Origin: Acidiphilium sp. C61
Lineage (GTDB): Bacteria; Pseudomonadota; Alphaproteobacteria; Acetobacterales; Acetobacteraceae
Direction of reading: 5' to 3'
DNA length: 18,527 nucleotides
NCBI RefSeq assembly: GCF_902712915.1
Contig: NZ_CACTIA010000002.1
Location: 1 to 18,527, forward strand
Shown here: positions 9,239 to 16,510 of the stretch, one piece after another
Position numbering within the stretch: the first letter of the stretch is position 1
Layout: every line of letters starts with the position of its first letter
Notes under the pieces: model-generated
The model's database searches: none
What the model saw: the letters and a program-made list of their open reading frames with translations, nothing else
Told to the model about the DNA's origin: nothing
Program-made: the position numbers and the translations under genes

Positions 9239-10225
9239 TTACGCGACAGTCAGAATTGACTTATTTCGGTCGCCCGACACCGGTCGAGCGATCTCGGAAG
9301 CCGATGCAGCTTGCAAAAGCGGCACGACCCGCGCTCGCAGCCATTCGAGTGCCGGGTCGCGGTCATTCTGCATCGACCACACCAGGGCCACTGAAGGCAG
9401 GCGAAGATCGAGCGGAATTTCCGTAACCGTAAGGCCGAAAAGCGGCGCATAGCGAGCCGCCATCCGCGTCGGCAACGTGGCGATCACCGGCGCCTCGGCC
9501 GCTGCTGCCAGCACGGTGAGAAAATCCGATGCCGCCAACACCACGTTCAGCGTCTCCTCGGCCCGCGCCAAGGCTTCGGACAGGCAGCCCTGGATGTCGT
9601 CCTTCAATGTCATCAGCGCATGCGGATGCGCGATGTAGTCGGCCCTCGACAAGGGCAGCCGCAGCTGCACGAAATCCGGATTGAAACAGCAGGCCAGCGA
9701 CTGCTCGAACAGCGGCGTTCCACAATGCCGTTCCAGCCCGTACTCGAAACAGCCGATGGCGAGGTCAAGTTCACCGCTATCCAGCATGCGATGCGCATCG
9801 CTCCGTGCCACCGAGCGCGTCAGCAGGCTGATGCCTGGCGCATGCGCCTGTAGATCGGCGGTCAGATTGGGCAGCAGCAAAATCTCCAGCTCCGACGAAA
9901 ATCCGAGGCGCACGATTCGCGTTTCCGATTGCGGTTCGAAGGGCTTGCCCTCTGTCAGCGTGCTCTGGATCTGCAGCAGCAATTCGCGCAGTCGCGGCGC
10001 CAGCGCGATGGCCTTGGCAGTCGGGTTCATCGTCGTGCCGACCCGAACCAGCACCTCGTCGTCGAGGAGCAGCCGCAGCGTGGACAGCGCGTGGCTCATC
10101 GCCGGTTGCCCGAGTTTCAGCCGCTGCGCCGCCCGCGTCACGCTGCGTTCGGTCATCAGCGCGTCGAAGGCGACCAGCAGGTTAAGGTCGAAAGAGCGAA
10201 GATTGAAATGGTCGATTGACCGCAT
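9239..10225 (-). CDS. LysR-family transcriptional regulator (NodD/NahR-like)
   Basis: A 328-residue intact LysR regulator. ATG 10225 gives the canonical N-terminus (FNLRSFDLNLLVAFDALM); a longer open frame upstream would overlap the divergent gene. The winged helix-turn-helix is at about residues 20-60 (SVTRAAQRLKLGQPAMSHAL then LRLLLDDEVLVR). The inducer-binding domain begins near residue 90 (IVRLGFSSELEILLLPNL). The spacing and QPAMSHAL pattern resemble the NodD/NahR branch that senses aromatic or lactone-like inducers. It is divergent from the MBL-fold and alpha/beta hydrolase operon with 49 bp between starts, the classic layout for a LysR protein controlling its neighbour and itself. Confidence 0.93.
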   Translation of the reverse strand: MRSIDHFNLRSFDLNLLVAFDALMTERSVTRAAQRLKLGQPAMSHALSTLRLLLDDEVLVRVGTTMNPTAKAIALAPRLRELLLQIQSTLTEGKPFEPQSETRIVRLGFSSELEILLLPNLTADLQAHAPGISLLTRSVARSDAHRMLDSGELDLAIGCFEYGLERHCGTPLFEQSLACCFNPDFVQLRLPLSRADYIAHPHALMTLKDDIQGCLSEALARAEETLNVVLAASDFLTVLAAAAEAPVIATLPTRMAARYAPLFGLTVTEIPLDLRLPSVALVWSMQNDRDPALEWLRARVVPLLQAASASEIARPVSGDRNKSILTVA

Positions 10226-10274
10226 GACTTGAATCGATTTGCATGATGATCGGGCGGACCATAGCTCTCCGTCC
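10226..10274. promoter_or_regulatory. Divergent LysR/MBL promoter region with imperfect palindrome
   Basis: The 49-bp gap holds an AT-richer imperfect palindrome centred on AATCGATT (10232-10239), framed by ATGACTTG and TTTGCATGA, similar in form to LysR T-N11-A sites. A short plus-strand leader frame (MMIGRTIALRP) starts at 10243 and its TGA (10276-10278) overlaps the ATG of the MBL gene, so translational coupling is possible. Promoter hexamers are not convincing. Confidence 0.45.
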
Positions 10275-11249
10275 ATGACGCAGCAATCCTCGAACAATGT
10301 GGAAATCCCGCTCTCCTTCCGGGTCGGCGATGCGCTGGTGACCCGGATTCCCGAACTCCGCTGGACGAATGCCGATCCGGCCCGGCTATATCCCGATCTC
10401 GACCCTGCGGCTCTCGGCACCCATGGCGGTCAGCTCACGGCCGGTTCCTTCAATCCGGACACCGGCACGCTCGCTCAGGGCACGCATTCCTGGCTGGTGC
10501 GGCATGCCGGACGGGTCATTCTGATCGACACGGCCACCGGCAACGGCAAGCCACGGCCCCGCGCCCCGGTGTTGGACCATCTCGACACGCCCTATCTGGC
10601 CCGCCTCGCTGCAGCTGGAGTGATGCCGGACCAAGTCGATCTCGTCCTGCTGACGCATATCCATGCCGACCATGTCGGCTGGAACACGGTGCTGCGGGAT
10701 AACATCTGGCAACCGCTCTTTACCCGTGCGCGGCACGTCTATTCCGAGATGGAGGCGCGCTACGCTGCGGCATTGGACGGTTTCGCACCCGCGCCCGACC
10801 TACCCCCGGAAGCGTTCGGCCGCCCCGATCACCCGCCCATGCCGCAGGTCTATACCGACAGCCTGAAACCTGTGATCGATGCCGGTCTGGGCCAGGCCAT
10901 CGCCATCGACGGCCGGGAGATCGCGGATGGTCTCTCCTTCCATCCCGCACCCGGCCACAGCATCGACCACGCCACCATCCGCCTCCACTCGTGCGGCGAG
11001 GAGGCATGGTTCGTCGCCGACCTCATGCATCATCCGCTGCAGGCCTACCGGCCCGATCTACGGTCGGTCTACTGCGAGTTTCCTGGCAAGGCCGAGCAGT
11101 CCCGCCGCTGCATGCTGGCTCACGCCGCCGAAACCGGTGCGCTGTGCCTTACCGCCCATTTTGCCGAAAGCGGTGCCGGCCGCGTCACGCAAAACGGCTC
11201 CGGCTTCGCCTGGCATTTCGTCAACCCCACGGAAGTTTCCGCATCATGA
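10275..11249 (+). CDS. MBL-fold metallo-hydrolase
   Basis: A 324-residue metallo-beta-lactamase-fold protein, intact. The signature HxHxDH is LLTHIHADHVGW (residues 126-137 from the chosen start), the third metal-site motif is HPAPGHSIDH (about 223-232), the bridging Asp is in WFVADLMHHP, and a late His lies in LTAHFAESGAG. This set suits a two-metal hydrolase of the lactonase/quinoprotease-like MBL group, probably acting on a lactone, ester or similar bond. ATG 10275 is preferred over an in-frame TTG at 10239, which lies closer to the LysR start, although neither has a strong Shine-Dalgarno sequence. The stop overlaps the next start by ATGA, so the two hydrolases are co-translated. Confidence 0.9.
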   Translation: MTQQSSNNVEIPLSFRVGDALVTRIPELRWTNADPARLYPDLDPAALGTHGGQLTAGSFNPDTGTLAQGTHSWLVRHAGRVILIDTATGNGKPRPRAPVLDHLDTPYLARLAAAGVMPDQVDLVLLTHIHADHVGWNTVLRDNIWQPLFTRARHVYSEMEARYAAALDGFAPAPDLPPEAFGRPDHPPMPQVYTDSLKPVIDAGLGQAIAIDGREIADGLSFHPAPGHSIDHATIRLHSCGEEAWFVADLMHHPLQAYRPDLRSVYCEFPGKAEQSRRCMLAHAAETGALCLTAHFAESGAGRVTQNGSGFAWHFVNPTEVSAS

Positions 11250-12202
11250 GTGACCTCACCATCGAAAACCAGCTCATCCCGAGCGAGACACCTGGCATTT
11301 CCCTCCATCTTCGCCGCAAGTGCCGCGCCGACATTGCCGCTTTCGGGGCCGATCGCACCCTGCTGCTCATGCACGGCGCGACGCTTCCGGCCGAAACCCT
11401 GTATGACGTGCCGGTCGGCGAGGGTGCCTTCATGGACGTGCTGGCGGAAGCAGGCTTCGATGTCTGGGCGCTGAATGTGCGCGGCTTTGGCGGCTCGACC
11501 CGCCCTGCGGGCATGGAGGGCGCGCCCGACGCCGCCCCGCCGCAAGTCTCCACGGCGGTGGCGGTGTGCGACCTCGCCGCCGCCGTCGATCACATCCGCG
11601 CTGCGCAGGATCTCGGTCAGATCACCCTCATCGGCATGTCCTGGGGCGGCACGGTCACGGCGGCCTACAGCGCCGCCCATCCCGCCAATGTCGCGAAGCT
11701 CGTGCTCATCGCTCCACAGTGGCTGAGCGACGGGCCGCCGCGCATCGATCCAGGCGGCCCGGTGCCGGCCTATCGCCGCTTCGATGTCCACGCCTTCCGC
11801 GATCGCTGGCTCGAAAGCGTGCCGCAAGAACTGCGGGAGGAGATCCTGCCCGGCGCCTGGTTCGCCGCCTGGGCCGACATCATCCTCGCGAGCGACCCGG
11901 CGGCCCGGGACGGCATGATCCGGGCCCCTGCCGGCGTCATCCAGGACGTGCGCGACTACTGGTCCGCCGGAAAGCCCTTCTATGAACCCGAAGCGATCAC
12001 CGCCCCCGTGCTGCTGCTACACGGCGAATGGGATCTGGATGTGCCGCAGCCGCGCATGTCGGCCCTTTTCCAGCGCCTCACCGGTGCCCGCTACCGGCGC
12101 TGGATCGAGATCGGCGAAGCCACCCATATGATGGTGATGGAACGCAACCGGTGGCAGATCCTGAGCGAAATCCTGCTTTTCCTGCGTAGCCAACATGGAT
12201 AG
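11246..12202 (+). CDS. Alpha/beta-hydrolase fold enzyme
   Basis: A 318-residue intact serine hydrolase. The oxyanion strand is LLLMHGATL (about 39-47), the nucleophile elbow is LIGMSWGGT with Ser132, the acid is in LLLHGEWDLDVP (Asp263), and the histidine is in GEATHMMVMER (His294), all in the usual order. FDVWALNVRGFGGSTRP is the typical second strand. The start ATG 11246 overlaps the stop of the MBL gene. As the second gene of a LysR-controlled pair it may cleave the product of the first enzyme or act on a related ester or C-C bond. The substrate cannot be read from sequence. Confidence 0.92.
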   Translation: MSDLTIENQLIPSETPGISLHLRRKCRADIAAFGADRTLLLMHGATLPAETLYDVPVGEGAFMDVLAEAGFDVWALNVRGFGGSTRPAGMEGAPDAAPPQVSTAVAVCDLAAAVDHIRAAQDLGQITLIGMSWGGTVTAAYSAAHPANVAKLVLIAPQWLSDGPPRIDPGGPVPAYRRFDVHAFRDRWLESVPQELREEILPGAWFAAWADIILASDPAARDGMIRAPAGVIQDVRDYWSAGKPFYEPEAITAPVLLLHGEWDLDVPQPRMSALFQRLTGARYRRWIEIGEATHMMVMERNRWQILSEILLFLRSQHG

Positions 12203-12233
12203 CTCCCCACGACCGGCCTGCTATCGCCCTCAA

Positions 12234-12251
12234 ATTCGCCTTGAGGCGAAT
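12234..12251 (+). terminator. Hairpin after the hydrolase operon, possible terminator
   Basis: ATTCGCC, loop TTGA, GGCGAAT forms a perfect 7-bp stem 31 bp after the alpha/beta hydrolase stop. There is no following T-run, so intrinsic termination would be weak; it may simply mark the 3' end of the transcript. Confidence 0.35.
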
Positions 12252-12357
12252 GACCGTTTCAGGCCGACTGCCAGCTTTCCAACCTACAAGCGCATTGTCG
12301 CATAACTTGTAAAGCTCGCGACAGCCGGCATCCCTCGCGGCCGACCTGGACTTTTCT

Positions 12358-12411
12358 TGTCGCGGATCTTTGTCGCAAAGCTTCGCATACTTACGACAAA
12401 GATCCGCGACA
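12358..12411. repeat. Perfect 18-bp inverted repeat with 18-base spacer
   Basis: TGTCGCGGATCTTTGTCG at 12358-12375 recurs exactly in reverse complement at 12394-12411. A partial relative, TGTCGC...GCGACA, lies 60 bp to the left. Long perfect arms with a spacer equal to the arm length suggest a recombination or protein-binding site of a lost mobile element rather than a terminator; no T-run follows. Function unknown. Confidence 0.75.
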
Positions 12412-12590
12412 GCCAGTGACCGGGTTGGGGGATTTCTGCCTGTCGGCTTACGGCTTGCGAAAGCGGATATCGGACGTTCTCTTTGTGGCGAGGCTGGGCC
12501 GAAAACTGCCGGTCCACTCTTGGGTGTTGGGCTCAGGAAAGTAGACATCTCCTCGACCACCAGCAGCTTGCTGTCGTTGACTCTGACCAG

Positions 12591-13149
12591 TCAGTCAGTA
12601 ATTTCCAGTAACGTCTCCATAGCCTCCACCATAGCGAGGTATTCGTTGACTCGCGCGTCGCTCACATCGCTGTCTCCGCCGTGGGCAGCGAGGTTCCGAA
12701 GAGCGTAGAGCCCCGAAGCGACTTCGCTTGATTGTCGGTTATCACACCGCGCTTCACGGCCGCCTGGACGAGTGCGGCATCTCCCTTCCCGACATGGGTT
12801 TCATCGGTCTCCCGACTTTTTTGCGAAGCGCTTTTTCAAGTTGAGCCCAAGCGCCGACGATCCTCGCCGCGTTAGGAGATTGATCCTCAGCCGCTAGTGT
12901 GGGCAGAATAAAAGTAAGCTTCTCGGTCTGAGTCAGACGTGGCTCTGTAGGCGCCTTTCGTAGCCCTGCCCACACTTCGGCGGCTGCCCGGTCCCACTTC
13001 CCTGTGACCCCATCCTTCCCGATCTTCAGTTCTGATATCGACGCGATCAGTTCTTTGATTTGATTTCGGAATAATAGGATTGCAACGACCACCACAGTCG
13101 GCCAGGCCATTGATTTCACGATCGACGCGATAAATTCAGCCCAGCTCAT
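12591..13149 (-). pseudogene. Membrane-anchored HEPN-like protein, frameshifted
   Basis: The gene starts at ATG 13149 (MSWAEFIASIVKSM) with one membrane segment, AWPTVVVVAILLF (residues 15-27), then a charged linker (IKELIASISELKIGKDG) and a helical domain (TEKLTFILPTLAAEDQSPN). The first frame stops at 12754. A shift in the G-rich run near 12775-12790 gives DAALVQAAVKRGVITDNQAK, and a second in GGGG (12711-12714) gives LYALRNLAAHGGDSDVSD and a C-terminal helix to TGA 12591-12593, about 185 residues. RNLAAH is an R-x4-H motif with Asn after Arg, as in HEPN and DUF4145-like domains, many of which are RNases. It lies downstream of the zinc-hook ATPase on the same strand. Family and activity are inferred. 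Confidence 0.6.
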
Positions 13150-13392
13150 CGGTGTTTCGTGCCCTTTGGTCGATATGTCTTGTAGCCAATTCGATCCGAG
13201 TCGGTTTTAGCATTTATGCGCTGATCGATAGCACTTTGCTAATACCTATCACTCTGTCGATGATCTACGCATGGCTCCGGGTATCTCGGGTCGTAACCTT
13301 CGTCAGCCGGCATTTGGTCAATCTAAGTTTGATTGGGATGGGCCGACTGCCGACGGTCCGGTTCCGATCAGTGTAGGGCGCAAGCTGCCATT

Positions 13393-13563
13393 CTATTGAC
13401 GCTGGGAGAGCGACTTGTAGTAGACTCGGGGCGCGCCCGGAGTCGGCTCGAAGGTGAAGCAGTTGCAGTAGTCGGCGATTGCCTGCATGACGCCGAGCAG
13501 GAAGATGCAGAGAATGCCGCCGTCTGGCCGGTGCCCAATGGCTTAGGAAGTTGCTTACAATCG
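13393..13563 (-). pseudogene. Out-of-frame C-terminus of the zinc-hook ATPase
   Basis: After the TGA at 13564-13566, protein-like sequence continues without a gap. A shift in ACCACATGG gives MVTIVSNFLSHW, another near 13534 gives TGQTAAFSASS, and a third near 13504 gives LLGVMQAIADYCNCFTFEPT and GAPRVYYKSLSQRQ with TAG at 13393-13395. The residues look natural (helix, then a Cys/aromatic strand) and no start codon or Shine-Dalgarno sequence precedes them, so they probably form the last 55 or so residues of the ATPase. Three indels within 60 bp suggest local decay or poor sequence. Confidence 0.55.
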
Positions 13564-16026
13564 TCACCATGTGGTGTTGAGGCCCGCTTCCTGCGCCGCG
13601 TCGAGGACTAGGCAGTTGGCCGCCTTGTGCAGTTTAACAGCAGCCTCGATCGCCTTCAGAAATTCGCTCGAGAGCTGCTTGTCATCGTTGAAAGCGATGT
13701 CCACCGGAACCGGAATCCGGAGCTTGCTGATGAGATCACTCAACCGATATTCCAGATATTGCCTCACGCCCTCCTTGGCGAAGTCAACCTGGCCGGCCTG
13801 CAGCATCGAAATCGTTAGGTCCCGCACCTTGTTGACCGCCCCAGCCTGCGGAAGGACGGCGATCTGGGGTGATCCTTCCAGCCGTTGATGCCACCACGTC
13901 CCCGAGTTGCTGTGCTTGTTGAAAAGTTTCTCTAGCATCGTGTCGTGGCTCAAGAGAATCACCTGTGGGCCGGACGCCTTCCCCGGCCGCGCAAATGTCG
14001 TTCTGATGAGTTCGACAAGGAAGTGCTGATGCCCGGCGTCAAAGCTCGACGTCACATCGTCGAGAACAACGAATTTCGGGAGCCCGCCATAGAGCGATGC
14101 TGCTGCCAGATATAGCGATATCGCGAAGGCGTTGCGGAAGCTCTCGGACAGAAGCGCCTGGGGCGATACGTTCGTCAGTCCGTAGAATTGGGCAAGCCCG
14201 ATACGGAGTTCCTCGCTGCCAGCTTTTTTGGAGACGGTCGGCTCGACACCATGAAACGACATCTTCTTAAAGTAATCCTTGAACACCGGCTCGACGGCGG
14301 TCAGTCGTGCCTCGCTCATGCCGGCCTCCGCCGTCGCAAAAGCCTTTGATGCCCTGCCGAGGAAAGTTCGGATCCGGTCTACACAGGCATCTCGCGCGGT
14401 TGCGTCTGCCAGCACTTTCCGGGACTGTTCGAGCTTCCGCCAGTTTTCCTGCAGGCGCCGCGCTGTCTCCACTTTCTTCGTTACCTCAACCGAGGATGGC
14501 GGTAGCTCCTTTTCGAGCTGGGTCTGCTCGGCCGCCAGCGTGCCAGAAAGCCCCTCCGCGCGCGTACGCAGTGTATCCAGCCACTGAACCAAAGCATCGG
14601 CATCGGCCTTGGAGATCGCGCCGACGCCGGCGCGGGTCTGGTGCGCGGCGAGTAGGCGCTTCTCGGGTACCGGTTCGAGCTCGGCTTCAAGCTGCAGTAG
14701 CTCTGTCCAACCAGCCTCGTTCCACTCCGCCGCCAACGCGGTGGTTGTCTGGTCCAAGATCTCAAACTCAGAGAGCTTGGCGGCGAGGTGATCCCGCAGG
14801 CTATGGGTGCCTTTCCCGTCGCAGAGCGGGCAAAGATACGAGTCCTCCCACTCCGCCCTTTCCACGACCTTCGTCCCTGCCTGGTAAAGCTCAAGCATCA
14901 AGTGACCAGAAGTCTTCGCCAGTGCGGACTCGCGCTCGGCGGCGCGAGTGGCCAATTGCGGGGCGCGCTCCCGGGTTGGAGCTTCATGGTTCATTTTGGC
15001 GATATTTTCGCGCTCTCGAATGCAAGCACCGAGGCGTTCGCGCTTCGGACCGCCTTCGGCATCCTTGATAGCGTCGATGCAAACGTCGATGTCGATGGCG
15101 TCGTACGCCTTGTCCTCGCACTGCGGCTTCAGAGGTGTGATCTGGACCAGGGCCTCATGGCACTTGTCCTTCGCGGCGGCCGTATCCAGCTGCCCGAGCG
15201 GCGTCCCCACAAGTAATTCATAATCTTTGGCGATGGCCGCCGACAATTCGGCTCCGGTCCTCTCCTCCCGGATCTTGGTCTGGGCGTGGGCCGTGATGTC
15301 GAAATGGTTGTTAAACGCGCGTGTATTCGCCAAACCTGCCAGCGCTTGGCGAAGATCGCTGTAGGCAGAGAGTCCAAGGAGACCGGAAAAGGTGCGGCCA
15401 CGAGCGAGCGGTGGCGCGGTGATAAATTTCTGAAATGTCGGGCCGTCGAGTAATACGAACTCTCGATTGAGCGCGGTCAGTATCGCGTTGGCGTCCCACG
15501 GCGCGGTGGCGCTGACAGTGCGCAGGCCGGTTGGGCTGCGGACGACGGTGATCTCGCACTTTTCCGCGCCGGGCTCGGCTACCAGACGGAGCTTGATCGT
15601 CGCCTGACCGGTCGAGTGAAAGCGGTTTTGGTAATAGTCTCTGTCGCGTTCGACGGCTGGGAGTTCATCCAGCCAAGGGAGTTTGCCGGTGATTGCATAA
15701 CGCACCGCGTCGTAGACGGAGGTCTTGCCGACGCCGTTGACGGCCGACACGCTATTGACCTTGGCAGGCTTGAACTTGAGTTCAAGTGGCCGGTCTTCAT
15801 TGTTCACGCCCCGGAAGCCCTCGATCAAAACGCCCTCGAGAAGCCATCCGGTCACCGTCGGCGATTGCGCGACCGCCGGTTGTGCCGTGGCGGGCACGTT
15901 TGCTGTGGGTACGGCTGCCTGCCTGTCGGTCGCGTCGTCATCAGTTACAGCCGGTGACGTGTTGCAGATCTCGAATAATCGATCCCAGATTTCCTCGTGC
16001 TTGTAATTACCATCTACCAGCGCCAA
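13564..16026 (-). CDS. Rad50/SMC-like AAA ATPase with zinc hook
   Basis: An 820-residue open frame. The N-terminal ATPase half has the SMC-type LIEGFRGVNN (about 68-76) and Walker A AVNGVGKTSVYD (95-106). A long helical region follows, broken by SYLCPLCDGKGTH (397-409), a CPxC zinc hook like that of Rad50, then more helices (LEAELEPVPEKRLLAAHQT). The C-terminal half has the ABC signature ALLSESFRNAF (624-634), Walker B KFVVLDDVTSSFD (651-663) with the D-loop, and an H-loop VILLSHD (689-695). This is a complete ABC-type head pair on a hooked coiled coil. Such stand-alone ATPases occur in DNA repair and in anti-phage systems (RloC-like, Wadjet, Septu); no HNH or ACNase domain is seen. Both ends continue in other frames (16027-16151 and 13393-13563). 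Confidence 0.85.
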   Translation of the reverse strand: MALVDGNYKHEEIWDRLFEICNTSPAVTDDDATDRQAAVPTANVPATAQPAVAQSPTVTGWLLEGVLIEGFRGVNNEDRPLELKFKPAKVNSVSAVNGVGKTSVYDAVRYAITGKLPWLDELPAVERDRDYYQNRFHSTGQATIKLRLVAEPGAEKCEITVVRSPTGLRTVSATAPWDANAILTALNREFVLLDGPTFQKFITAPPLARGRTFSGLLGLSAYSDLRQALAGLANTRAFNNHFDITAHAQTKIREERTGAELSAAIAKDYELLVGTPLGQLDTAAAKDKCHEALVQITPLKPQCEDKAYDAIDIDVCIDAIKDAEGGPKRERLGACIRERENIAKMNHEAPTRERAPQLATRAAERESALAKTSGHLMLELYQAGTKVVERAEWEDSYLCPLCDGKGTHSLRDHLAAKLSEFEILDQTTTALAAEWNEAGWTELLQLEAELEPVPEKRLLAAHQTRAGVGAISKADADALVQWLDTLRTRAEGLSGTLAAEQTQLEKELPPSSVEVTKKVETARRLQENWRKLEQSRKVLADATARDACVDRIRTFLGRASKAFATAEAGMSEARLTAVEPVFKDYFKKMSFHGVEPTVSKKAGSEELRIGLAQFYGLTNVSPQALLSESFRNAFAISLYLAAASLYGGLPKFVVLDDVTSSFDAGHQHFLVELIRTTFARPGKASGPQVILLSHDTMLEKLFNKHSNSGTWWHQRLEGSPQIAVLPQAGAVNKVRDLTISMLQAGQVDFAKEGVRQYLEYRLSDLISKLRIPVPVDIAFNDDKQLSSEFLKAIEAAVKLHKAANCLVLDAAQEAGLNTTW

Positions 16027-16151
16027 AAGGCGGCGCGCATTTCGGGACCAAGCGCGGCGTCGAGCTCTTTAACGTATACCCCGAATATCGATAGATTATC
16101 GCTGAGACTAGCATTCTCATCGAATGCAAACGCTGTTCCCTCTGCAGCCAT
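16027..16151 (-). pseudogene. Out-of-frame N-terminus of the zinc-hook ATPase
   Basis: ATG 16151 is preceded by GGGGG about seven bases upstream and, in its frame, by a stop further up. It reads MAAEGTAFAFDENASLSDNL then SIFGVYVKELDAALGPEMRA and stops at a TAG just past the TTTT run (plus-strand A run 16025-16028). One more T would join it in phase to LALVDGNYKHEEIWDRLFE of the main frame. The main frame has no Shine-Dalgarno sequence at its own first ATG. So the real start is probably 16151 and the intact protein about 915 residues. Confidence 0.65.
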
Positions 16152-16510
16152 AGCAATACCCCCATGCCCGCTGAGTTTGCAGTGGAGTAGTCGCGAGATG
16201 CAAGTGTTCGTTCATCAGCGGTCACGGCGGACAGAGCTGCAGGGCACCGATATCGGTGTGAAACTGGATCATGCCCACATCTGCAAAGGGCGCCAATCGC
16301 CGCTAAAGATCAAGAACATTGACATGATAAGAATGTCCGCTCCCGAGAAGCCGAGCTAGGGCTCAGAATGACCATGAAGGGCGCAGAGCCGTTGCGGGCC
16401 AGGGCCGGCGAATGACCGGTTTTGGGGTTCCCGTTGCGGCCTCCCCATGGCCCGGTAGGGTCGATTCCAGATATAGCGCCTACTGGATAACCTGGTGAGA
16501 GGGACTGACG
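16152..16510. other. Gap between ATPase and resolvase, with a 14-bp palindrome
   Basis: About 360 bp without a supported gene. It holds a perfect palindrome CACCGATATCGGTG at 16245-16258, about 95 bp before the likely ATPase start at 16151, where an operator could sit. Plus-strand open frames over it lack motifs. The rest, including a GC-rich part at 16370-16460, shows nothing recognisable. Confidence 0.4.

Larger units (their letters stand above)
12203..12590. other. Non-coding or relic stretch after the hydrolase operon
   Basis: About 390 bp with no supported gene. Open frames on both strands here have no recognised motif and mirror repeated TGTCGC/GCGACA words. The stretch holds the hairpin at 12234-12251, a TGTCGC...GCGACA pair at 12297-12324, and the 18-bp inverted repeat at 12358-12411. 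It separates the clean region to the left from the frameshift-rich mobile block to the right. Confidence 0.4.

Noticed and set aside
12078..12560. A 160-codon minus-strand frame overlapping the hydrolase 3' end
   Set aside because: It overlaps the C-terminus of the intact hydrolase, has no motif, and its repeated KLCD words only reflect the TGTCGC repeats in the DNA.
14307..15068. A 253-codon plus-strand frame inside the ATPase gene
   Set aside because: It is antisense to the ATPase coiled-coil and zinc-hook region, whose motifs are clear on the minus strand; no motif of its own.
13564..16026. Assignment of the ATPase to RloC, Wadjet JetC or Septu PtuA by name
   Set aside because: The zinc hook and ABC motifs are shared widely. 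No anticodon-nuclease domain, JetABD partners or HNH partner gene are visible, so no named system can be supported.
16424..16470. GGGGTTCCCG as a Tn3-family terminal inverted repeat
   Set aside because: It starts with GGGG but lacks the usual TAAG inner end, and no partner copy was found in the window.
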